Below are positions 23,427 through 32,497 of a stretch of 39,346 bases of DNA, in pieces; position 1 is the stretch's first letter; each line of letters begins with the position of its first letter. A program made the position numbers and the translations under genes. A model generated the notes under the pieces. The model was not told where the DNA came from and did no database searches. It saw only the letters and a list, made by a program, of their open reading frames with translations. Origin of the DNA: an uncultured Prevotellaceae bacterium (GTDB lineage Bacteria > Bacteroidota > Bacteroidia > Bacteroidales > Bacteroidaceae); the NCBI GenBank assembly GCA_902776665.1, contig CACYQZ010000028.1, forward strand, positions 1-39,346, in the 5' to 3' direction.

Positions 23427-26400
23427 ATGGCAAAAGAAAAGAAATTTATCACTTGTGATGGTAACGAGGCTGCAGCTCACGTGAGCTATATGTTCTCTGA
23501 AGTAGCCGCCATCTACCCCATCACACCGTCTTCGCCAATGGCGGAGCACGTCGATGAGTGGGCCGCTCGCGGTCGTAAAAACCTCTGGGGACAGAACGTT
23601 TCTGTGCAGGAAATGCAGTCGGAAGGCGGTGCCGCCGGTGCATTGCACGGTTCGTTGCAGGCTGGTGCGCTGACCACCACGTTCACCGCATCGCAGGGCT
23701 TGCTGCTGATGATTCCCAATATGTACAAAATCGCCGGCGAAATGCTGCCTTGCGTCTTCGACGTGTCGGCCCGCACACTGGCTTCGCACTCGCTCTGCAT
23801 CTTCGGCGACCATCAAGACGTGATGGCTTGCCGCCAGACGGGTTTCGCAATGTTCTGCTCGGGTTCTGTGCAGGAAGTGATGGACCTCACGGCAGTGCCT
23901 CACCTCGCCACGCTGAAGACGCAGATTCCGTTCGTGAACTTCTTTGACGGATTCCGCACTTCTCACGAGTACCACAAAGTTGAAATTATGGAACAGGAAG
24001 ACGTGGCCAAGCTCGTCGATCCCGAGGATGTGAAGCGTTTCCGCGACCGTGCGCTCTCGCCTGAGCGTCCGATGACACGCGGTACTGCCGAGAATCCTGA
24101 GACTTTCTTCACCCATCGCGAGGCTTGCAATGCCGCTTACGACAAAGTGCCTGAGGTGGTGGAATACTATATGCAGAAAGTCAGCGAAATCACTGGCCGC
24201 GAATACCATCTGTTCGACTACTACGGCGCGAAAGACGCTGAAAACATCATCATTCTGATGGGTTCGGCCACGGAAGCCGCCCGCGAGGCCATCGACCACC
24301 TGACGGCTCAGGGCAAGAAGGTCGGTATGATTGCCGTCCACCTCTATCGTCCGTTCTCGGTGAAGCACCTGCTGGCCGCCGTTCCCAAGACGGTGAAGCG
24401 CATTGCCGTGCTCGACCGCACGAAAGAACCCGGCGCAGAGGGCGAACCGCTCTATCTCGACGTGAAATCGGCGTTCTACGATGTCGAAAACAAGCCGCTC
24501 ATCGTTGGCGGACGCTATGGTCTGGGTTCTTCCGACACGACTCCTGCGAAGATTATTTCCGTGTTCAACAACCTCGAACTGCCCGAACCGAAGAACCACT
24601 TCACGGTAGGTATCGTCGATGACGTCACCTTCACTTCGCTGCCCGAAGTCGAGGAAATGGCACTCGGTGGCGCAGGTATGTATCAGGCGAAATTCTACGG
24701 CCTCGGAGCCGATGGAACGGTTGGTGCCAACAAAAACTCGGTGAAAATCATCGGTGATTCGACGAACAAATATTGCCAGGCTTACTTCAGCTACGACTCG
24801 AAGAAGTCGGGTGGCTTCACCTGTTCGCACCTGCGTTTTGGCGACACGCCGATTCGCTCGACCTACCTCGTGACGACGCCGAACTTCGTCGCTTGCCACG
24901 TTCAGGCTTACCTGCATATGTACGACGTGACACGCGGTCTGCAGAAGAACGGAACGTTCCTGCTGAACACGATTTTCGACGGCGACGAACTCGTCAATTT
25001 CATTCCAAACAAGGTCAAACGCCTGTTCGCACAGAACAACATCACCGTCTATTACATCAACGCCACGAAGATTGCACAGGAAATCGGTCTCGGCAACCGC
25101 ACGAACACGATTCTGCAGAGCGCATTCTTCCGCATCACGGGCGTGATTCCCGTTGAACTCGCCGTCGAGCAGATGAAGAAATTCATCGTGAAGTCCTACG
25201 GCAAGAAGGGCGAGGATGTCGTCAATATGAACTATGCAGCCGTCGATCGCGGTGGCGAATATAAGCAACTGACCGTCGATCCCGCTTGGGCTAACCTGCC
25301 CGACGACGAGGCCAAAGCCGACGACGCACCCGCATTCGTCAAGGAACTTGTGCGCCCGATCAACGCACAGGCCGGCGACCTGCTGAAAGTCAGCGACTTC
25401 GTGAAGCACAACACCGTCGATGGTTCGTGGGACAATGGCACTTCCGCTTACGAAAAGCGTGGTGTGGAGGCATTCGTGCCCGTCTGGAACCTCGAAAACT
25501 GTATCCAGTGTAACAAGTGTGCCTACGTTTGTCCGCACGCTGCTATCCGTCCGTTCGTCCTCAACGACGACGAAATGAAGGGCTTCGACAAACTCGACAC
25601 CATCGAAATGAAGGCACCTGCCACGATGAAGGGTATGCACTTCCGCATCGAAGTAAGCGTGCTCGACTGTCTGGGTTGCGGCAACTGCGCCGATGTCTGC
25701 CCGGGCAATCCGAAACTGGGCAAGGCCCTGGCGATGGTTCCGTTCAACCCCGATGCACCCGAAATGGTTCAGGAGGCGAAGAATTGGGACAAACTCGTCA
25801 AGGATGTCACCTCGAAGCAAGACCTCGTCGATGTCAAGGCCAACGTGAAGAACTCGCAGTTCGCACAGCCGCTCTTCGAATTCTCGGGAGCCTGCTCGGG
25901 TTGCGGTGAAACGCCGTATGTGAAACTCGTCAGCCAACTCTTCGGCGACCGTCAGATGGTGGCCAATGCCACAGGTTGCTCGTCGATCTACTCGGCTTCG
26001 ATTCCCTCGACGCCCTACACGAAGAACGCCAAGGGTCAGGGTCCCGCCTTCGACAACTCGCTGTTCGAGGACTTCTGCGAATTTGGTATGGGTATGGTGC
26101 TCGGTAACAAGAAGATGAAAGAGCGCGTGACGATGCTGCTCACCGAAATGATTGAGGGCAACGTCAGCGCAGAATACAAGGAACTGGCTCAGCAGTGGAT
26201 TGACAACAAAGAAGATGCTGAAAAGACGAAGGAAATTGCTCCGCGTCTGCGCGAACTCATCGCCGAGAGCGCTGCGAAGGGCTGTCCCACTTGCGCCGAG
26301 TTGCAGACGCTCGACCACTATCTTGTGAAGCGTTCGCAGTGGATTATCGGTGGCGACGGTGCTTCTTACGACATCGGCTACGGCGGTCTCGACCACGTGA

Positions 26401-27002
26401 TTGCCAGCGGCGAGGACGTGAACATCCTCGTGCTCGACACCGAGGTTTATTCGAACACGGGTGGTCAGTCGTCGAAAGCTACGCCGCTCGGTGCCATCGC
26501 ACAGTTCGCTGCACAGGGCAAGCGCATCCGTAAGAAAGACCTCGGAATGATTGCCACGGCCTACGGCTACGTCTATGTAGCCCAGGTCGCAATGGGAGCC
26601 GACAATGCCCAGTGCTTGAAGGCGATCCGCGAGGCTGAAGCCTATCCCGGACCGTCGCTCGTCATCGCCTACGCACCCTGTATCAACCACGGTTTGAAGG
26701 CCAAGGGCGGTATGGGTAAATCGCAGGCCGAGGAAGCCAAGGCCGTCGAGTGCGGTTACTGGCACCTGTGGCGCTACAACCCCGCACTGGCCGACGAAGG
26801 CAAGAATCCGTTCACGCTCGACTCGAAAGAGCCGCAGTGGGATAAGTTCCGCGACTTCCTCTTGGGCGAGGTCCGCTACCTCAGCGTTCAGAAAGCCTAT
26901 CCCAACGAGGCTGAGGAACTCTTCTCCGAGGCCGAGCGTATGGCAAAACTCCGCTACCAGAGTTATGTCCGCAAGACGAAGGAAGATTGGGCGGTAGAGT
27001 AA
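23427..27002 (+). CDS. nifJ: pyruvate:ferredoxin (flavodoxin) oxidoreductase
   Basis: This enzyme oxidises pyruvate with CoA to acetyl-CoA and CO2, reducing ferredoxin, and is central to anaerobic metabolism. The 1191-residue single chain has the full homodimeric layout: N-terminal domain with YPITPSSPMAEHVDEWAA, the SEGGAAGALHG and SASQGLLLM-like region, the transketolase-like domain II, and then ferredoxin clusters CIQCNKCAYVCP (about 692-703) and CLGCGNCADVCP (about 748-759). CSGCGETPY (about 822) and the thiamine-diphosphate region GDGASYDIGYGGLDH to YSNTGGQSS (about 976-1015) complete it. It is a single-gene unit with its own promoter and a strong terminator. Confidence 0.97.
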   Translation: MAKEKKFITCDGNEAAAHVSYMFSEVAAIYPITPSSPMAEHVDEWAARGRKNLWGQNVSVQEMQSEGGAAGALHGSLQAGALTTTFTASQGLLLMIPNMYKIAGEMLPCVFDVSARTLASHSLCIFGDHQDVMACRQTGFAMFCSGSVQEVMDLTAVPHLATLKTQIPFVNFFDGFRTSHEYHKVEIMEQEDVAKLVDPEDVKRFRDRALSPERPMTRGTAENPETFFTHREACNAAYDKVPEVVEYYMQKVSEITGREYHLFDYYGAKDAENIIILMGSATEAAREAIDHLTAQGKKVGMIAVHLYRPFSVKHLLAAVPKTVKRIAVLDRTKEPGAEGEPLYLDVKSAFYDVENKPLIVGGRYGLGSSDTTPAKIISVFNNLELPEPKNHFTVGIVDDVTFTSLPEVEEMALGGAGMYQAKFYGLGADGTVGANKNSVKIIGDSTNKYCQAYFSYDSKKSGGFTCSHLRFGDTPIRSTYLVTTPNFVACHVQAYLHMYDVTRGLQKNGTFLLNTIFDGDELVNFIPNKVKRLFAQNNITVYYINATKIAQEIGLGNRTNTILQSAFFRITGVIPVELAVEQMKKFIVKSYGKKGEDVVNMNYAAVDRGGEYKQLTVDPAWANLPDDEAKADDAPAFVKELVRPINAQAGDLLKVSDFVKHNTVDGSWDNGTSAYEKRGVEAFVPVWNLENCIQCNKCAYVCPHAAIRPFVLNDDEMKGFDKLDTIEMKAPATMKGMHFRIEVSVLDCLGCGNCADVCPGNPKLGKALAMVPFNPDAPEMVQEAKNWDKLVKDVTSKQDLVDVKANVKNSQFAQPLFEFSGACSGCGETPYVKLVSQLFGDRQMVANATGCSSIYSASIPSTPYTKNAKGQGPAFDNSLFEDFCEFGMGMVLGNKKMKERVTMLLTEMIEGNVSAEYKELAQQWIDNKEDAEKTKEIAPRLRELIAESAAKGCPTCAELQTLDHYLVKRSQWIIGGDGASYDIGYGGLDHVIASGEDVNILVLDTEVYSNTGGQSSKATPLGAIAQFAAQGKRIRKKDLGMIATAYGYVYVAQVAMGADNAQCLKAIREAEAYPGPSLVIAYAPCINHGLKAKGGMGKSQAEEAKAVECGYWHLWRYNPALADEGKNPFTLDSKEPQWDKFRDFLLGEVRYLSVQKAYPNEAEELFSEAERMAKLRYQSYVRKTKEDWAVE

Positions 27003-27025
27003 TTTCTGCCAGCCCCTATCTATAC

Positions 27026-27059
27026 AAAAGAGGTGAAATTTATTTTTCACCTCTTTTTT
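27026..27059 (+). terminator. nifJ terminator
   Basis: AAAAGAGGTGAAA (27026-27038) pairs with TTTCACCTCTTTT (27045-27057) around a short AT loop and runs into T residues. It works well in the plus orientation and is symmetric enough for both. Confidence 0.85.
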
Positions 27060-27083
27060 CATCGATTTTTTCAAAAAATTTCG

Positions 27084-27091
27084 TAATTTTG
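27084..27091 (+). promoter_or_regulatory. -7 element of the DUF4491-rlmH unit
   Basis: TAATTTTG followed by CAG, 24 nt before ATG 27116. An earlier ATG at 27095 would be at the transcription start, so 27116 is preferred. Confidence 0.5.
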
Positions 27092-27115
27092 CAGATGAAA
27101 TCAACGCTATCAATT

Positions 27116-27475
27116 ATGGAAATCTACTTCACGGGTGTCATCATCGCCATCAGCACCTTTTTGATTATCGGACTGTTTCACCCGCTCGTCATCAAGGCGG
27201 AATATTATCTCGGAACGCGCTGCTGGTGGGCGTTTCTGATCGCAGGACTGGTCAGCATCGGCTGTGCCTTCTTCGTGGCCGATGTCTTTTGGTCGGCCAT
27301 CATCGGCGTGGTTGGAGCGTCGCTTTTGTGGTCGATTGGCGAACTTTTCCACCAAAAAAAGCGCGTGGAAAAAGGTTGGTTTCCAATGAATCCGAAGCGG
27401 CGACACGAATACAACATCAAAAACGAGGAAAAGGATGAAAACAAACTTGATTCTGGTCGGAAAAACAACGAATAA
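27116..27475 (+). CDS. DUF4491 small membrane protein
   Basis: The 119-residue product matches DUF4491: it starts MEIYFTGVIIAISTFLIIGLFHP, continues with KAEYYLGTRCWW and has a third hydrophobic segment, SAIIGVVGASLLWSIGE. It ends in a charged tail with GWFPMNPKRR. The function is unknown. Its last 41 nt overlap the start of rlmH in another frame, so translation of the two is probably linked. Confidence 0.85.
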   Translation: MEIYFTGVIIAISTFLIIGLFHPLVIKAEYYLGTRCWWAFLIAGLVSIGCAFFVADVFWSAIIGVVGASLLWSIGELFHQKKRVEKGWFPMNPKRRHEYNIKNEEKDENKLDSGRKNNE

Positions 27476-27905
27476 GCACCTCGCGACGCTCATCGACGAC
27501 TACGTGAAGCGCATCGGCCACTACATGCCATTCGAAGTGACCGTAGTGCCCGATTTGAAGAACACGAAGGCACTTTCCGAAGAGCAGCAGAAGGAGCGCG
27601 AGGGCGAACAGATTCTGCAACGCCTGAAACCGTCGGACACGGTGGTTTTGCTCGACGAGCGGGGCGCAGAATTCACCAGTATCAAGTTTTCGCAGTGGCT
27701 CGAGCGCAAGCAGGTCGCAGGGAAGAACCTCGTTTTCGTCATCGGAGGCCCTTACGGCTTTTCTCAGGCGGTTTACGACCGTTCCAACGAGAAAATCTCG
27801 CTCTCGCAGATGACTTTTTCCCACCAGATGATTCGCCTCGTTTTCACCGAACAACTCTATCGCGCGTGTACAATTATTAAAGGAGAACCATATCATCACG
27901 AGTAA
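27435..27905 (+). CDS. rlmH: 23S rRNA pseudouridine1915 N3-methyltransferase
   Basis: RlmH is a SPOUT methyltransferase acting on pseudouridine 1915 in helix 69 of 23S rRNA. The 156-residue product has the usual length, LDERGAEFTS, VFVIGGPYGFS (the knotted SAM site) and the C-terminal HQMIRLVFTEQLYRA motif with the conserved KGEPYHHE end. It overlaps DUF4491 and is followed after 15 nt by a secreted peptidase gene, so a three-gene unit is likely. Confidence 0.96.
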   Translation: MKTNLILVGKTTNKHLATLIDDYVKRIGHYMPFEVTVVPDLKNTKALSEEQQKEREGEQILQRLKPSDTVVLLDERGAEFTSIKFSQWLERKQVAGKNLVFVIGGPYGFSQAVYDRSNEKISLSQMTFSHQMIRLVFTEQLYRACTIIKGEPYHHE

Positions 27906-27920
27906 TCAAACACGATCAAA

Positions 27921-29024
27921 ATGAAGAACATCATCAAAACAATCCTGCCGATGATGCTGTTGGCAACCACGGCATTGGCACAAGAGAACCTACAGCGAGG
28001 CGCCATTGCCTCGGACGTGAAAAAATCGTTCAAAATTGTCAAGGAAATTCCCATCACCAGCGTGAAAAACCAGTATCGCAGTGGCACGTGCTGGGACTAT
28101 GCCACACTGGGATTTTTCGAGAGCGAGATACTGCGCAAGACAGGAAAAGTTTATGACCTGTGCGAAATGTTCGTTGTGAACAAGGACTATATGGATTGCG
28201 CCACGCACTATGTCCGTATGCACGGCTACAGCCAGATTTCTGAGGGCGGTTCGTGTGACGATGTGTTGGAAGTGATTCGCCAACACGGCATCTGTCCGGA
28301 GAACGCCATGCCTGCCCCTGGCTCGCTGACAGGCGACTCTCTGGCCAATTTCAAAGTGTTCTTCCCCGAATTGGAGCGCATGGTCAGCAGCATCGTCAGA
28401 AAAGATGCCAAGGAGCCCCTACCCCACTGGCAAGACAGTGTTCAGACGCTCATCGAACGCTATGTGGGACGCTGCCCGGAGTCGTTTGTCTTTGAGGGAA
28501 AGACCTACACGCCGAAATCGTTTGCCGAGAGCCTTGGGCTCGACCTCGACGACTATGTGAGCCTGACAAGTTACACGCACCATCCGTTTTACAAATGGTT
28601 CGTCATCGAGGCACCCTACAAATGGCGTTTGAAACCGAGTTACAACATCCCCATCGAGCAACTGATGGAACTGCTCGACAAGGCGTTGGACGCTGGCTAC
28701 ACCGTGGCATGGGGCGGCGACGTGTCGGGCGACTTCACACGAACGGGACTCGCCATGCTGCCCGACGGCGTGAAGCCCACCCAACAGCTGCGTCAGGAAC
28801 AGTGGGACAACTGGCGATTCACATACGACCACGTCATGCTCATCTACGGCAAGGCCATCGACGAGAACGGCAAGCCCTATTATATGGTGAAAAATTCATG
28901 GGGGAAAAGTGGCGACTACAAAGGCATTTGGTACATGTCACGCGACTACATGACGCTCAACACCACCTACCTGTTCCTCAACCGCCATGCGTTGCCGAAA
29001 GCTTTTTTAAAAGCGATGAAATGA
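27921..29024 (+). CDS. secreted papain-like C1 peptidase
   Basis: The 367-residue product has a signal peptide ending TTALAQ (about 21) and the catalytic set of family C1: oxyanion glutamine Q51 and nucleophile C57 in NQYRSGTCWDYA, histidine near 303 in TYDHVML and asparagine near 324 in VKNSWGKSG. The large insertion between Cys and His and the SGTCWDYATLGFFESE pattern are like the bleomycin-hydrolase (C1B) branch, which has aminopeptidase activity. It should act in the periplasm or outside the cell. No own promoter is seen; it follows rlmH by 15 nt. Confidence 0.9.
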   Translation: MKNIIKTILPMMLLATTALAQENLQRGAIASDVKKSFKIVKEIPITSVKNQYRSGTCWDYATLGFFESEILRKTGKVYDLCEMFVVNKDYMDCATHYVRMHGYSQISEGGSCDDVLEVIRQHGICPENAMPAPGSLTGDSLANFKVFFPELERMVSSIVRKDAKEPLPHWQDSVQTLIERYVGRCPESFVFEGKTYTPKSFAESLGLDLDDYVSLTSYTHHPFYKWFVIEAPYKWRLKPSYNIPIEQLMELLDKALDAGYTVAWGGDVSGDFTRTGLAMLPDGVKPTQQLRQEQWDNWRFTYDHVMLIYGKAIDENGKPYYMVKNSWGKSGDYKGIWYMSRDYMTLNTTYLFLNRHALPKAFLKAMK

Positions 29025-29031
29025 AAGTGAT

Positions 29032-29069
29032 AAAAAAATCGCGGAGAATCTTTTCAGACTCTCCGCGAT
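29032..29069 (-). terminator. terminator downstream of tRNA-Pro
   Basis: A perfect 10-bp stem (29038-29047 with 29060-29069, ATCGCGGAGA type) with a 12-nt loop is followed on the minus strand by a run of T (29037-29032). It lies 10 nt beyond the tRNA 3' end. Confidence 0.85.
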
Positions 29070-29079
29070 GCTCTTGAAG

Positions 29080-29153
29080 TCGGGGCGACAGGATTCGAAC
29101 CTGCGACCACCTGGTCCCAAACCAGGCGCGCTACCGGGCTGCGCTACGCCCCG
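29080..29153 (-). tRNA. tRNA-Pro (anticodon TGG)
   Basis: A complete 74-nt cloverleaf. The acceptor stem is CGGGGCG with CGCCCCG and discriminator A. The D arm has AGCGCAGCCCGGTAGCGC, and the anticodon stem CCTGG/CCAGG encloses TTTGGGA, giving anticodon TGG. The T arm contains GGTTCGAATCC. CCA is not encoded. The 5' end is only 6 nt beyond the stop of the serine palmitoyltransferase remnant and no promoter box is visible between them, so it may be transcribed with that gene. Confidence 0.97.
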
Positions 29154-29159
29154 AACTCG

Positions 29160-30264
29160 TTATTTGATGATTTCTTGTTCGACAAAAATTTTCTTCAAGG
29201 CGACAACGGCGCGCTCCACCTGCTCATTCGTGTGCGTGGCCATCAGCGCGAAGCGCACGAGCGTGTCTTCGGGCGCACAGGCCGGCGGAATGACGGGATT
29301 GATGAAAACACCTGCGTTGTAGGCCAAGGCCGTGACGAGGAAAGTCTTATCGACATCGCGCACGTAGAGCGGAATAATCGGACTCTCGGTGTCGCCAATC
29401 TCGAAACCTTCTTCGCGGAACCGACGCAGTGCATAGCGCGTCACGTCCCAGAGTTTTTCGATGCGCTCGGGCTCCTGCTGGATGATGTGCAGGGCTTCCA
29501 TGGCCGCTGCCGTGGCCGCCGGCGTGTTCGAGGCACTGAAAATATACGAGCGACAGGTGTGGCGAAGCCAGTTGATGGTGTCGAAATCGCCTGCGATGAA
29601 GCCGCCAATGCTGGCGAGCGACTTCGAGAAGGTTCCCATGATCAAATCGACCTCATCGGTGAGTCCGAAATAGTCGCAGACACCGCGTCCCTGACGACCG
29701 AAAACACCGATTCAGTGAGCCTCATCGATCGACCACAATCAGTTTCACGGCTTCCTCGGGCAGTTTCTGAAGAACGCGCTCGAGGTCTTCCATGTCGTTG
29801 TGCTTGAAGCGCAGTTGCTTGGCAAACGACAGCCGACGTCCATCGACGATGGAAGCGTGGTCGCGGTCGTCGCAGATGATGAAATCGTCTTTCGACAGCA
29901 AAGCCGGAATGACACCCTGATTCACCGAAAAGCCTGTGGAGAAGCACATCGCCTCGTCTTTGTTCACGAAAGCGGCCAAGTCCTTCTCTAACTGCACGTG
30001 CAGGTCGAGCGTTCCGTTTAGGAAACGGCTTCCGGCACATCCCGAACCGTATTTGTCAAGAGCCTCTTTCGCCTTGGCAATGATGCGCTCGTCGCCCGTC
30101 AGCCCTGTATAGGCATTCGAACCGAACATCAAAACTTGGTGTCCATCCATCTCAACTTCCGTTCCTTGTTTGCTTGTGATGGCACGGAAATAGGGATAGA
30201 TACCTTGCTTTTCGTACTCCTGCGGACGGCGATAGCTCTTGTATCTTTCTTGTAGTTGTCCCAT
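29160..30264 (-). pseudogene. broken serine palmitoyltransferase-like alpha-oxoamine synthase
   Basis: Two frames together match one PLP enzyme of the serine palmitoyltransferase/KBL family, which starts sphingolipid synthesis from serine and acyl-CoA in Bacteroidales. The upstream part (30264 to 29722) has GTEVEMDGHQVLMFGSNAY, GSGCAGSRFLNGT, DDRDHASIVDG and ends VKLIVVD, then Arg and a stop. The downstream part has the PLP lysine in MGTFSKSLASIGG and ends at 29160. Between them, the frame with DEAH (29726-29715), a TGA, then IGVFGRQGRGVCDYFGL, shows that about 28 residues normally between VVD and DEAH are missing. That leaves a frameshift and an extra stop (29714-29712) where glycine is expected. 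Confidence 0.88.
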
Positions 30265-30305
30265 AAAATTATGTAGATAATCTACCTTATTTAATAATTA
30301 GGCTG

Positions 30306-30313
30306 CAAAGGTA
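30306..30313 (-). promoter_or_regulatory. -7 element of the serine palmitoyltransferase remnant
   Basis: TACCTTTG in the context GTACCTTTGCAG, 41 nt before ATG 30264. This same 12-mer forms the two promoters at 38875-38928. It may also serve tRNA-Pro. Confidence 0.6.
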
Positions 30314-30407
30314 CAAAAAAATTTTTAAACATGTTCTTTTTTCATAAAAAAACTTTCCAATCTTATAATTTATTCCTGTTTTGGAGGCAAAAATCTCAAG
30401 AAAATCG

Positions 30408-30415
30408 TAATTTTG
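30408..30415 (+). promoter_or_regulatory. -7 element abutting the GTG start of the lipid kinase
   Basis: TAATTTTG, 4 nt before GTG 30420. The TAA is in frame with the gene. A TTTG at 30380-30383 is 24 nt upstream, a little far for a -33 element. Confidence 0.55.
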
Positions 30416-30419
30416 CAGC

Positions 30420-31463
30420 GTGAAAAGAATTGTTTTCATCATGAACCCCATTTCGGGGACGGCAAGCAAGGCCAACATTCCCAAACTCATCGAAGAAACG
30501 ATTGATAAAGGGCTGTTTGACTACGAATTGCGCCTGACGGAACGTGCCGGACACGCCGCGGAGATTGCTGCGGAGGCACAACGCGAGGGCGCCGACATTG
30601 TCGTGGCCATCGGGGGCGACGGCACGGTGAACGAGGTGGCGCGGGCGATTATCGACACGCCGACTGCCCTCGGCATCGTTCCCTGCGGCTCGGGAAACGG
30701 GCTGGCTCGCCACTTGATGCTGCCGATGAACGCAAAAAAGGCCATTGAAATCATCAATCGGGCTGAAATCCACGAACTCGACTACGGTATGATCAACGGA
30801 CACCCGTTTTTCTGCACCTGCGGCATGGGATTCGACGCTTTCGTCAGCCATAAATTCGCCGAGGCAGGCAAGCGCGGACCGATTACCTACGTCGAAAATG
30901 TGCTGCGCGAAGGGTTGAAATACAAGCCCGAAACCTACCAAATTCAAGACGAAACGGGCACGACACGCGCCAAGGCGTTTCTGATTTCGTGTGCCAACGC
31001 CTCGCAATACGGCAACAACGCCTACATCGCGCCGCAAGCCTCGATGAGAGACGGACTGCTCGACGTGATTATCATGGAGCCGTTCGATATGCTCGACGCG
31101 CCGCAAATCAGCCTCGACATGTTCAACAAGACGCTCGACAAGAACTCGAAAATCAAGACTTTCCGGTGTCGTCAGTTGCACATCCACCGCAAACAGCCTG
31201 GCCTCATCCATTTCGACGGCGACCCGACGATGACCGATGCCGACGTGGAAATTTCGTTGAAGGCAAAGGGCATTCGCGTCGTGGTGAATCCCGATGCCGA
31301 CAAAAGCCAGCGCCGACCGAACAAGTTGCAAAATGCGGCGAGTTACCTGTTCAACGAAATCAGTGGAATGCGCGAAGACCTCACCAAACAGAGCAGACAC
31401 GTTCTCGCCCTCAGCAAGGTGCTGCAGCGAAAGGCGCAACACGTTGTCAAGGGCGAGAAATAG
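30420..31463 (+). CDS. diacylglycerol kinase-like lipid kinase (DgkB/YegS family)
   Basis: The 347-residue product has the DAGK catalytic domain: MNPISG, IGGDGTVNEVA (about 62-72), GIVPCGSGNGLARHL (about 84-98) and the C-terminal ISCANASQYGNNAYIAP and GLLDV segments. Such kinases phosphorylate diacylglycerol, sphingosine-like or related lipids; which one is not decided here. A C-terminal basic extension of about 40 residues follows the core. GTG 30420 is the only possible start: the codons before it are AGC, TGC, TTT and the stop TAA, and the first ATG inside would remove the first beta strand. It is convergent with the YitT gene, 21 nt apart. Confidence 0.9.
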   Translation: MKRIVFIMNPISGTASKANIPKLIEETIDKGLFDYELRLTERAGHAAEIAAEAQREGADIVVAIGGDGTVNEVARAIIDTPTALGIVPCGSGNGLARHLMLPMNAKKAIEIINRAEIHELDYGMINGHPFFCTCGMGFDAFVSHKFAEAGKRGPITYVENVLREGLKYKPETYQIQDETGTTRAKAFLISCANASQYGNNAYIAPQASMRDGLLDVIIMEPFDMLDAPQISLDMFNKTLDKNSKIKTFRCRQLHIHRKQPGLIHFDGDPTMTDADVEISLKAKGIRVVVNPDADKSQRRPNKLQNAASYLFNEISGMREDLTKQSRHVLALSKVLQRKAQHVVKGEK

Positions 31464-31484
31464 GACGTTTTCAGTATTTTCTTC

Positions 31485-32450
31485 TTATTCAGGCAGGGCG
31501 CGGAAGCCTTTGCCGAGAATTTCCGAACTTTCGATGATATTGACGAAAGCGTCGGGGTCGATGGTGTGGAGTGCCGAACGAAGTTTAATCATGTCGGTAC
31601 GGTTCAGCGTCACATAGACCATCTTGCGCTCGTTGCCCTGATAAAGGCCACTGCCAGTGATGCAGGTGCCGCTACGGTTGAGCTGGTTGATGATGTAGTC
31701 GCGGATGGGCTCGGGATGGTCGGTGACAATGAACATCGTCTTGTCGCTCTTCAAACCGTCAACCACGAGGTCGATGACCTTGCCTTCGATGAAGATAACA
31801 ATGACGGAATAAATCGGCAGGCGAATGTCGCCGAAGGCCACGAGCGTGCTCAGTGTGATGATGCCATCGACAATCATGACGAGTGTTCCGAGCGAAATCT
31901 TCGTGTATTTGTGGAGAATCATCGAGATGATGTCGGAGCCGCCACTCGTCGCGCCAGAGCGGAAAATCAAACCGATGGCCAAACCGTAAATCAAGCCTGC
32001 GACAACGGTGTTAAGGAAGTAGTCGGGATGGAACCAACCGCCGTGATGCGGAATTTCAACCATCGACTTCATCATCGAAGGCTCGGCATTGGCCACGATG
32101 TCGCCGCCGTGGATGACGGGATTGTAGCCCCACCAACTTTCAAGCACAAACGTAAACGCGAAAATCAGCGCGGTCGAGACGATGGTCTTCACGCCGAATT
32201 TCGGACCGAGAATCCACGTGCCGATAATCAGCAGCGGAATGTCCATACAAATGGCGTAGAGCGAGATTTTCCACGGCCACAGTGTGTTGAACACGTTGGA
32301 AAGACCGTAGGTACCGCCAGGTGCCATCAGGTAGGGGTTCACGAACATCACATCGCCAACAGCGAAAAGCAGGCTGCCGACGGTGAGCAGGAAATAGGCC
32401 AACAATTCTCTCTGGAAAAGGCCCTTTTTGGTCAGATTGTTTGGGTTCAT
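31485..32450 (-). CDS. YitT/DUF2179 family membrane protein
   Basis: The 321-residue protein has five to six membrane segments and the YitT pattern: GGTYGLSNVFNTL near the N-terminus and GLIFRSGATSGGSDIISMIL in the second half, followed by a C-terminal cytoplasmic DUF2179 domain (about 235-315: MFIVTDHPEPIRDYI, then GLYQGNERKMVYVTLNR). The function in bacteria is not firmly known; transport has been proposed. An extended loop after the third segment (HGGDIVANAEPSM and HHGGWFHPDYF) is typical for Bacteroidales members. Confidence 0.9.
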   Translation of the reverse strand: MNPNNLTKKGLFQRELLAYFLLTVGSLLFAVGDVMFVNPYLMAPGGTYGLSNVFNTLWPWKISLYAICMDIPLLIIGTWILGPKFGVKTIVSTALIFAFTFVLESWWGYNPVIHGGDIVANAEPSMMKSMVEIPHHGGWFHPDYFLNTVVAGLIYGLAIGLIFRSGATSGGSDIISMILHKYTKISLGTLVMIVDGIITLSTLVAFGDIRLPIYSVIVIFIEGKVIDLVVDGLKSDKTMFIVTDHPEPIRDYIINQLNRSGTCITGSGLYQGNERKMVYVTLNRTDMIKLRSALHTIDPDAFVNIIESSEILGKGFRALPE

Positions 32451-32497
32451 AATTGTATATTTTACGAGTTTTTATTCAATTTTCTCAAAATCGGGTG

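Noticed and set aside
23406-27113. 1235-codon open frame antisense to nifJ
   Set aside because: Long antisense frames arise from the codon bias of GC-richer genes here; the sense frame is a complete, well-known enzyme and the antisense product has no recognisable domain.
29712-29714. TGA in the serine palmitoyltransferase remnant read as recoding (selenocysteine or programmed frameshift)
   Set aside because: The expected residue is glycine, about 28 codons are missing beside it and no slippery site or recoding hairpin is seen; deletion with decay is simpler.
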